From an uncultured Elusimicrobiales bacterium (GTDB lineage: Bacteria; Elusimicrobiota; Elusimicrobia; Elusimicrobiales; Elusimicrobiaceae), in NCBI GenBank assembly GCA_944326765.1, contig CALVFE010000003.1:1-63797 (forward strand): DNA of 63,797 nucleotides. Reading direction: 5' to 3'. The notes beneath the pieces are model-generated. The model made no database searches, was not told the DNA's origin, and was given only the letters and a program-made list of their open reading frames with translations. Positions 58,949 through 63,797 of this stretch are shown here, piece after piece; position 1 is the stretch's first letter, and each line of letters begins with the position of its first letter. The translations under genes and the position numbers were made by a program.

Positions 58949-58977
58949 TTGACTTTATTTAGCGCAATATATAAAAT
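58949..58977 (+). promoter_or_regulatory. Promoter of adhE
   Basis: TTGACT (58949-58954), a 17-base spacer, TAAAAT (58972-58977). The operator begins directly behind it. Confidence 0.75.
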
Positions 58978-58978
58978 A

Positions 58979-58996
58979 TAGATATCAAAATATCTA
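58979..58996. promoter_or_regulatory. Predicted Rex operator at the adhE promoter
   Basis: TAGATAT-CAAA-ATATCTA, a perfect 7-4-7 palindrome (9-4-9 if extended to 58977-58998), covering the expected transcription start of adhE. The 7-4-7 architecture equals that of known Rex sites (TTGTTAAnnnnTTAACAA), but the half-site differs. Confidence 0.7.
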
Positions 58997-59032
58997 TAAA
59001 GATGATTTTGCACATTAACAAGGAGATTATTT

Positions 59033-61675
59033 ATGGCGGAAAAGAAAACTGCTGCGCCGGCCGTAGCCACCCCGGAAGAATTGGCCCACTTGGACCAAAT
59101 TGTTTCTAAGGTAAAAGACGCCCAGCGCATTTATGCAAATTACACGCAAGAACAAGTAGATAAAATTTTCCGCGCGGCTGCTATCGCCGCTGCGCAAAAC
59201 CGGATTCCCCTGTCTAAAATGGCGGTGGAAGAAACGGGCATGGGCGTAATGGAAGATAAAGTAATCAAAAACCAATTCGCCTCCGAATATATTTACAACC
59301 AATATAAAGACACCAAAACCTGCGGCGTATTATCCGACGACGATGCTTTTGGTTTCCGCCAAGTAGCCGAACCGATCGGCCTTATCGCCGGCATTATTCC
59401 GACCACCAACCCGACCTCTACGGCTATTTTCAAGAGCTTGCTGGCCTTGAAAACCCGCAACGGGATCGTATTTTCTCCGCATCCGCGCGCCAAAAAATGC
59501 ACGATTGAGGCGGCCAAAATCGTCTTGAATGCGGCGGTGGAAGCCGGCGCGCCGGCCGGCATCATCGGCTGGATTGACAATCCGACGATGCCGCTTTCCA
59601 ACGCGCTCATGCACCACAAAGACATCAACCTGATTTTAGCCACCGGCGGCCCGGGTATGGTAAAAGCCGCTTACTCCTCCGGCAAACCGGCCATCGGCGT
59701 AGGCGCGGGCAACACCCCCGTAGTGATCGATGCCACCGCCAATATCAAAATGGCCGTCAGCTCCGTGATTATGAGCAAAACGTTTGATAACGGTATGATC
59801 TGCGCCAGCGAACAGTCCGTCATTGTGGAAGATCCGGTGTATGAACAAGTAAAAGAAGAATTCATCGCCCGCGGCTGCCACTTTGTAACCGGCAAAGACC
59901 GCAAAAAATTGGCCGACACGATTGTCATCAACGGAAAGCTGAATTCCGCCATCGTCGGTCAAAGCGCGGAAAAAATTGCGGAGATGGCAGGCATTAAAGT
60001 TCCGGCCGGCACCAAAATTTTGATTGCCGAAGCCAAAGAAGTAAACGATCAAGAACCGTTTGCCCGCGAAAAACTTTCCCCGGTCTTGGGTTTTTATCGC
60101 GCCAAAGATTTTAAATCGGCCGCACAGCTGGCCAAGGATTTAATTCTCTACGGCGGCGCCGGACACACCTCCGTACTCTATACCGATGAGGCCAACGAAG
60201 ATCACATTGATTACTTCAAAGATATGCCCACCGCCCGCACGCTGATCAATATGCCTTCTTCCCAGGGCGCCATCGGCGACGTGTACAACTTCAAACTCGC
60301 CCCGTCTTTGACGTTGGGCTGCGGCTCTTGGGGCGGCAACTCCGTCAGCGAAAACATTGGAGTAAAACATCTTATGAACGTGAAATCCGTCGCGGAACGC
60401 CGCGAAAATATGTATTGGTACAAAGTACCTTCCAAAATCTACTTTAAACGCGGCGCGCTCTCGCAGGCGCTGGCGGAACTTTCCGACAAGCACCGCGCCT
60501 ACATCATCACCGACAAAACGATGGAACAATTGGGTCATGTGCGCGCGGTAGCCGACGTATTGGAAAGCCTGAATATCAAATTCCGCGTATTTTCCAACGT
60601 ACTGCCCGACCCGAATATTTCCAACGTGCAGGAAGCGTTGAACATCGCCAATTCCTGGCAGCCGGATATGATCATCGCCTTGGGTGGCGGATCGGCCATT
60701 GACGAAGGAAAAATGGTTTGGCTGATGTACGAAAACCCGGATACCAGCTTTGAAGATATCGCGATGCGCTTTATGGATATCCGCAAACGTATTTATGCGG
60801 CGCCGCCTTTGGGCAAGAAAGCCGTGATGGTAGCGATCCCGACCACCTCCGGAACGGGTTCTGAAGTTACGCCGTTTACCATCATCACCGACGAAAAGAC
60901 CGGTACGAAATACGCCATTACGGATTATGCCTTAACGCCCGATATGGCTATTATCGACCCGGAATTCGTGCTCAATATGCCCAAATCGTTGACGGCTTTC
61001 TCCGGCTTGGACGTGCTGACCCACGCCATTGAAGCCTATACCTCCGTGTTCGCCACGAACTTTACGGACGGGCAGGCGCTGGAAGCGATGCGCTTGGTGT
61101 TTAAATACTTGGAAAAATCCTACACCAACGGCGCCAAGGACATCAACGCCCGCGAAAAAATGCACTACGCGGCTACCATCGCCGGTATGGCGTTTGCCAA
61201 CGCGTTCTTGGGCTTGTCGCACTCGATGGCGCACAAATTGGGCGCTATGTACCACGTACCGCACGGCTTGGCCAACGCGTTGCTCCTTTCCTATGTGATT
61301 GAGTTCAACGCCACAGATAAACCGACCAAGCAGGGCTTGTTCCCGCAGTACAAATATCCGTTTGTGAAAGGCCGCTACGGCAAAATTGTGGACTTCCTGC
61401 TCCCCCACAACAAATTGGGCGACGATAAGGACGCCAAAGTGCAGAAACTTATTGATATGGTGGAAGAGTTGAAACACAAACTCAACATCCCCCGCTCTAT
61501 CAAAGAATACGGCATCCCGGAAAAAGAATTCCTGGACAACCTGGATAAACTTTCCGAGCTCGCCTTCGACGACCAGTGCACCGGCGGCAACGCCCGCTAT
61601 CCGTTAATCAGCGAAATCAAGGACTTGTACTTGAAAGCCTACTACGGTGAACCGGTCAAACACAAAGCCAAATAA
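59033..61675 (+). CDS. adhE: Bifunctional aldehyde-alcohol dehydrogenase
   Basis: Reduces acetyl-CoA to acetaldehyde and then ethanol with two NADH, the main sink for electrons in mixed fermentation. The 880-residue protein joins an N-terminal aldehyde dehydrogenase (about 10-430; catalytic Cys in NGMICASEQSVIV) to a C-terminal iron alcohol dehydrogenase (about 455-870; ALGGGSAIDEGKMVW, with iron ligands in GLDVLTHAIEAYTS and LSHSMAHKLGAMYHVPHG). AdhE polymerises into spirosomes. AAGGAG precedes the ATG. It lies divergent from rex, with its promoter overlapped by a Rex-type operator, so induction by high NADH is expected. Confidence 0.97.
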   Translation: MAEKKTAAPAVATPEELAHLDQIVSKVKDAQRIYANYTQEQVDKIFRAAAIAAAQNRIPLSKMAVEETGMGVMEDKVIKNQFASEYIYNQYKDTKTCGVLSDDDAFGFRQVAEPIGLIAGIIPTTNPTSTAIFKSLLALKTRNGIVFSPHPRAKKCTIEAAKIVLNAAVEAGAPAGIIGWIDNPTMPLSNALMHHKDINLILATGGPGMVKAAYSSGKPAIGVGAGNTPVVIDATANIKMAVSSVIMSKTFDNGMICASEQSVIVEDPVYEQVKEEFIARGCHFVTGKDRKKLADTIVINGKLNSAIVGQSAEKIAEMAGIKVPAGTKILIAEAKEVNDQEPFAREKLSPVLGFYRAKDFKSAAQLAKDLILYGGAGHTSVLYTDEANEDHIDYFKDMPTARTLINMPSSQGAIGDVYNFKLAPSLTLGCGSWGGNSVSENIGVKHLMNVKSVAERRENMYWYKVPSKIYFKRGALSQALAELSDKHRAYIITDKTMEQLGHVRAVADVLESLNIKFRVFSNVLPDPNISNVQEALNIANSWQPDMIIALGGGSAIDEGKMVWLMYENPDTSFEDIAMRFMDIRKRIYAAPPLGKKAVMVAIPTTSGTGSEVTPFTIITDEKTGTKYAITDYALTPDMAIIDPEFVLNMPKSLTAFSGLDVLTHAIEAYTSVFATNFTDGQALEAMRLVFKYLEKSYTNGAKDINAREKMHYAATIAGMAFANAFLGLSHSMAHKLGAMYHVPHGLANALLLSYVIEFNATDKPTKQGLFPQYKYPFVKGRYGKIVDFLLPHNKLGDDKDAKVQKLIDMVEELKHKLNIPRSIKEYGIPEKEFLDNLDKLSELAFDDQCTGGNARYPLISEIKDLYLKAYYGEPVKHKAK

Positions 61676-61697
61676 GCTTTGCCAACTTGCAAAACAA

Positions 61698-61725
61698 AAC
61701 CCCCGGCTTTAAGCTGGGGGTTTTT
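61698..61725 (+). terminator. Terminator after adhE
   Basis: AACCCCCGGCTT (61698-61709) pairs with AAGCTGGGGGTT (61711-61722) with a G-U pair, followed by T5. Confidence 0.85.
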
Positions 61726-61747
61726 ATTGCTATTTCCAAAAAGCAAA

Positions 61748-62302
61748 CTATTTTAAAGCATACACGGTGGGAGTACCCCCCGCTACACCTGTAAAATAAT
61801 TGTAAGTTTCTCCCGTAATTTGCGTCCCACCCATACTTTTACAAACTTGGTTGGCTACTTTATTGGTACTCAAAGCCAAACAGCGGCGCGCGCCGGGGTG
61901 AGCGGAATTTTCCAGCCAAATCACGTACCCTAATTTGACCTGCTTGTTAATCCCCGTTACATTTTGCGTACCACCATCAAAAACATCAAAAATAACACCA
62001 TTTGCGCAGGTTGCCACACTTAGGGTGCCGCCTAAACTACAGCCGGCGGGAATATCTACATCCAATTTAGTAATGTCCCCGTCAAAACTGCCATTAGCCA
62101 AAAAGGAAACATCCGCCGCGTCGGCCAAAGCTTTCGTGGTTGGTATTAAAGCACTAAAACGGCTTTTGGCGACCGCCACCTGATACTGCGGCAACGCCAC
62201 CGCCGCCAAGATACCGATAATTAAAACCACTACTAATAGCTCTATTAGCGTAAATCCGGCGTTTTTCCCTGCCGGGAGGGTTTTTTGATAAATTTTGGTC
62301 AT
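61748..62302 (-). CDS. Type IV pilin-like protein
   Basis: A 184-residue prepilin with an unusually long leader of 16 residues (MTKIYQKTLPAGKNAG) before FTLIELLVVVLIIGILAAVA and ALPQYQVAVAKSRFSAL. The globular domain holds Cys pairs (CSLGG..., SVATC; C...CKSMGG). The start codon lies in the loop of a perfect 18-bp inverted repeat (62281-62322), which would bury the translation start in the mRNA, and no Shine-Dalgarno is visible. A TTG two codons earlier is an alternative start. A dispersed repeat copy lies immediately upstream. Confidence 0.88.
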   Translation of the reverse strand: MTKIYQKTLPAGKNAGFTLIELLVVVLIIGILAAVALPQYQVAVAKSRFSALIPTTKALADAADVSFLANGSFDGDITKLDVDIPAGCSLGGTLSVATCANGVIFDVFDGGTQNVTGINKQVKLGYVIWLENSAHPGARRCLALSTNKVANQVCKSMGGTQITGETYNYFTGVAGGTPTVYALK

Positions 62303-62322
62303 AGCCAAAATTTATCAAAAAA
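62281..62322. repeat. Perfect 18-bp inverted repeat centred on the pilin start codon
   Basis: TTTTTTGATAAATTTTGG (62281-62298), six-base loop TCATAG, CCAAAATTTATCAAAAAA (62305-62322). The ATG of the pilin gene (minus strand, 62300-62302) is in the loop. Confidence 0.85.
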
Positions 62323-62418
62323 AAACAAATCAAGGGCCAAAGCTTGGCCTCCCAACTCTATGCCCGTTAGCACGACTGGTTGGGCCACACTATTCCCGTA
62401 ATGTCGCGCTCTTGCGCC
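62314..62418 (-). repeat. Dispersed repeat, copy A
   Basis: About 105 bases similar to 63131-63235. It has an A-run, CAAATCAAG, a hairpin GGCCAA-AGC-TTGGCC, a core ACTCTATGCCC...GCCACACT (62355-62391) and GTCGCGC. It is oriented toward the pilin gene at 61748, just upstream of its start. Confidence 0.8.
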
Positions 62419-62495
62419 CCCTTCTTTGGTACTTTTTCCCGCCGGGAAAAGTATGTCTCTTCCGGGGAGTGATTGAGGTTGCCATTCCCACATAA

Positions 62496-62523
62496 TACAC
62501 CCCGGGAGTTTACCCGGGGTGTA
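62496..62523 (-). terminator. Hairpin after the pilin gene at 62541
   Basis: TACACCCCGGG (62496-62506) pairs with CCCGGGGTGTA (62513-62523), 11 perfect pairs about 17 bases after the pilin stop on the minus strand. Only a short T-rich tail follows. Confidence 0.6.
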
Positions 62524-62540
62524 TCTTTTAACCATTCCCA

Positions 62541-63047
62541 TTAAAAATTCATTGTTTTGCAGAAGGCTTTACCTTTATCTGTTTTGCCTTCGCATGTACG
62601 CTCATTAGGAGCAGTAGGATGTACACTAAAATTAATGATATAGATATAATCCGCATCTTTATTGCAAGTATTCCAATCGGTAGCTCCAGGGCAATATACC
62701 AAACGAATATCTCCCTGAGTTGCCTTTTCTCCATCTGAAGAAAGCAAATCGATCATAAAGTGCTTATCGCATTTCATCACAGAAGTATTTTCCACAATGG
62801 ATCCGCCAGAAACAGCACTTTGGCATTGATTAAACGACACATCTAAATTATCAAAGTGCGAAGAGTATTCCCCATTGGCCAGATAATATGCTTCGCTGGC
62901 TTTGACTACGGCTTCCGCGGTTTGGATAGCATTGATAGCGCGAGATTTCATTACCGCTTTTTCATACTGCGGCAAGGCCACCGCCGCCAAAATACCGATA
63001 ATTAGGACGACAACGAGCAGTTCGATTAAAGTAAAACCCTTTTCCAT
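62541..63047 (-). CDS. Type IV pilin-like protein
   Basis: A 168-residue prepilin: leader MEKG, helix FTLIELLVVVLIIGILAAVA, then ALPQYEKAVMKSRAINAI. Several Cys pairs in the globular part (CQSAV...KC, CPGATDWNTC, CEGK...FC). Of the six pilins here it has the most canonical N-terminus and a good AAGGAG site. It follows the dispersed repeat (copy B) by about 85 bases. A candidate major pilin, judged only from N-terminal conservation. Confidence 0.92.
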   Translation of the reverse strand: MEKGFTLIELLVVVLIIGILAAVALPQYEKAVMKSRAINAIQTAEAVVKASEAYYLANGEYSSHFDNLDVSFNQCQSAVSGGSIVENTSVMKCDKHFMIDLLSSDGEKATQGDIRLVYCPGATDWNTCNKDADYIYIINFSVHPTAPNERTCEGKTDKGKAFCKTMNF

Positions 63048-63130
63048 TAAAAACTCCTTAGCAAGTTGATTTTAGAGCTTAATTACAGTCTAATAATTAA
63101 CAGCCCGAAAATCAACGCTAGGCCCAGTGT

Positions 63131-63235
63131 ATCAAAAAAAAAAAACAAATCAAGGCCCAGAGCCTGGGCTCCCCACTCTTTGCCCGCTAACACGACTGGT
63201 TGAGCCACACTGTTTTTGGAATACCGCGCTCCAAC
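63131..63235 (-). repeat. Dispersed repeat, copy B
   Basis: Similar to copy A over its whole length: A-run, CAAATCAAG, hairpin GCCCAG-AGC-CTGGGC, core ACTCTTTGCCC...GCCACACT (63175-63211; four differences in 37 from copy A). The stem differs from copy A at two pairs with both partners changed. Confidence 0.8.
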
Positions 63236-63260
63236 GAAACGGCACCTTGCCGGGGGCAGG

Positions 63261-63356
63261 CACTCTATGCCCACTAACTCGACTAGTTTAAGCCACACTG
63301 TTTCTGTACTGTCGCGCCCTTACGCAACGGCCCTTCCAGGCCCCCTTGCCGGGGGC
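63261..63356 (-). repeat. Dispersed repeat, copy C (partial)
   Basis: Core ACTCTATGCCC...GCCACACT (63262-63299, one base longer) followed by GTCGCGC and CCCCCTTGCCGGGGGC. The A-run and hairpin of copies A and B are missing. It follows copy B directly in tandem, sharing the TTGCCGGGGGC junction. Confidence 0.7.
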
Positions 63357-63438
63357 GCTGACTCAAACAGGGCCCTGCACCAAAATTGCCCGCAACCGCC
63401 GGCGAATCGCCCAATTAGCCCCCTAAAATCCAATTTGA

Positions 63439-63444
63439 TATAAT
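63439..63444 (+). promoter_or_regulatory. -10 box TATAAT six bases before the MerR-type gene
   Basis: TATAAT, then ACCTGT, then ATG at 63451. No Shine-Dalgarno; a leaderless start is predicted. Confidence 0.5.
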
Positions 63445-63450
63445 ACCTGT

Positions 63451-63792
63451 ATGGGATTGGAAGAAATTGAAGAAAAAGAGTATTTTTCTATCGGGGATGT
63501 CAAACGCATTACCGGCGTGCCGGAGTATTCCGTGCGCTATTGGGAAGCCGAATTTGGCCTCATCCGCCCCATCCGGCTGGAAAGCGGACACCGCCGCTAT
63601 ACGAAGGCCGACGTTTATACCATCCTAAAAATTAAAGATTTAATTTATAAGCACAAGCTGACGCTGGAAGGCGCCAAAAAACAGCTCTCCAAGTATCAAT
63701 TCCCCGCGGCCGGCGGCAATGAAAAGCCCCGCACGGACATCAAACTTCTGACGGAAATTAAAGAAACGCTGGAAGATTTGTTAAAAGAATGA
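63451..63792 (+). CDS. MerR-family transcriptional regulator, short form
   Basis: A 113-residue DNA-binding protein. The winged helix-turn-helix is FSIGDVKRITGVPEYSVRYW with the wing IRLESGHRRYTKADV (about 10-65), followed by a short helix (about 65-80) for dimerisation and a charged C-terminus. No metal- or drug-binding domain is present, as in small MerR-like proteins of many phyla often found near the ihf or phenylalanyl-tRNA synthetase genes. Target and signal are unknown. The stop is five bases from the window end. Confidence 0.85.
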   Translation: MGLEEIEEKEYFSIGDVKRITGVPEYSVRYWEAEFGLIRPIRLESGHRRYTKADVYTILKIKDLIYKHKLTLEGAKKQLSKYQFPAAGGNEKPRTDIKLLTEIKETLEDLLKE

Positions 63793-63797
63793 TAAAA

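Noticed and set aside
62309..63450. Insertion sequence or MITE as explanation of the repeats
   Set aside because: No transposase frame, no terminal inverted repeat shared by the copies and no target-site duplication could be seen. A MITE is not fully excluded.
1..63797. CRISPR array, prophage or toxin-antitoxin module
   Set aside because: No regularly spaced repeats, integrase, portal, terminase or toxin-antitoxin pair was found on either strand.

Overview
This window is ordinary chromosomal DNA of a Gram-negative, host- or gut-associated fermenter. I infer the phylum Elusimicrobiota (an Elusimicrobium or Avelusimicrobium-like lineage). The pointers are six type IV pilin-like genes with a nearly invariant GFTLIELL...ALPQY N-terminus, AdhE with Rex, ATP-dependent PEP carboxykinase, outer-membrane and lipoprotein genes, and secreted giant proteins I cannot match to any family. 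No 16S gene is present, so the taxonomy is inference. I see no insertion sequence, prophage, CRISPR array or origin.

Layout. 1-2315: a nucleotide-sugar operon on the minus strand (rfbF, an epimerase, rfbG running off the left edge) behind a promoter and a leader terminator. 2409-9243: thioredoxin-like protein, CinA, iron alcohol dehydrogenase, NhaC antiporter, tRNA-Arg(CCG), an outer-membrane protein, a pirin-like protein that has lost its metal ligands, and a Sel1 protein. 9309-15788: SPL-type radical SAM protein, PTS EIIBC coupled to carbonic anhydrase, SWIB protein, pckA and an aspartate-type aminotransferase. 15887-23742: a 964-residue secreted protein of unknown function, Mrp ATPase, two paralogous alpha/beta hydrolases (the second without its nucleophile), tRNA-Ser(CGA), two strong hairpins, and a lemA gene interrupted by an in-frame TAG beside a TPM-domain gene. 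24161-31843: translation and housekeeping operons (fmt, PASTA protein, rpe; rpsP, khpA, trmD, rplS; rnhB, yraN, purine nucleoside phosphorylase). 31899-38318: envelope polysaccharide genes (flippase, GT39-like enzyme coupled to a pilin, WecA-like transferase, FAD protein). 38328-42529: nadD-yqeK fusion, LytR_C protein, rsfS, argS. 42628-49712: a 1981-residue alpha-2-macroglobulin and a GT8 enzyme. 49896-54397: a PTS EIIA-HPr-EI fusion with nagB and nagA. 54487-63047: pilin genes around guaC, an FKBP and the divergent rex/adhE pair. The window ends in a dispersed repeat and a MerR-type regulator.

How the parts fit. Amino sugars from peptidoglycan or mucin would enter through a MurP-like EIIBC, energised by the EIIA-HPr-EI fusion, and pass to glycolysis through NagA and NagB. 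PEP carboxykinase with the aminotransferase links PEP, oxaloacetate and aspartate. AdhE reoxidises NADH to ethanol, apparently under Rex control through paired palindromes at both divergent promoters. The pilins, the pilin-coupled glycosyltransferase and the polysaccharide genes build the cell surface.

Most worth following: the Rex-type operators (58873-58996); the repeat family next to pilin genes, whose hairpin shows compensatory changes (62314-63356); the TAG-interrupted lemA; the serine-less hydrolase paralogue; the structured RNA candidate before the FKBP gene; and several genes whose -10 box lies about 6 bases before the start codon, implying leaderless mRNAs.
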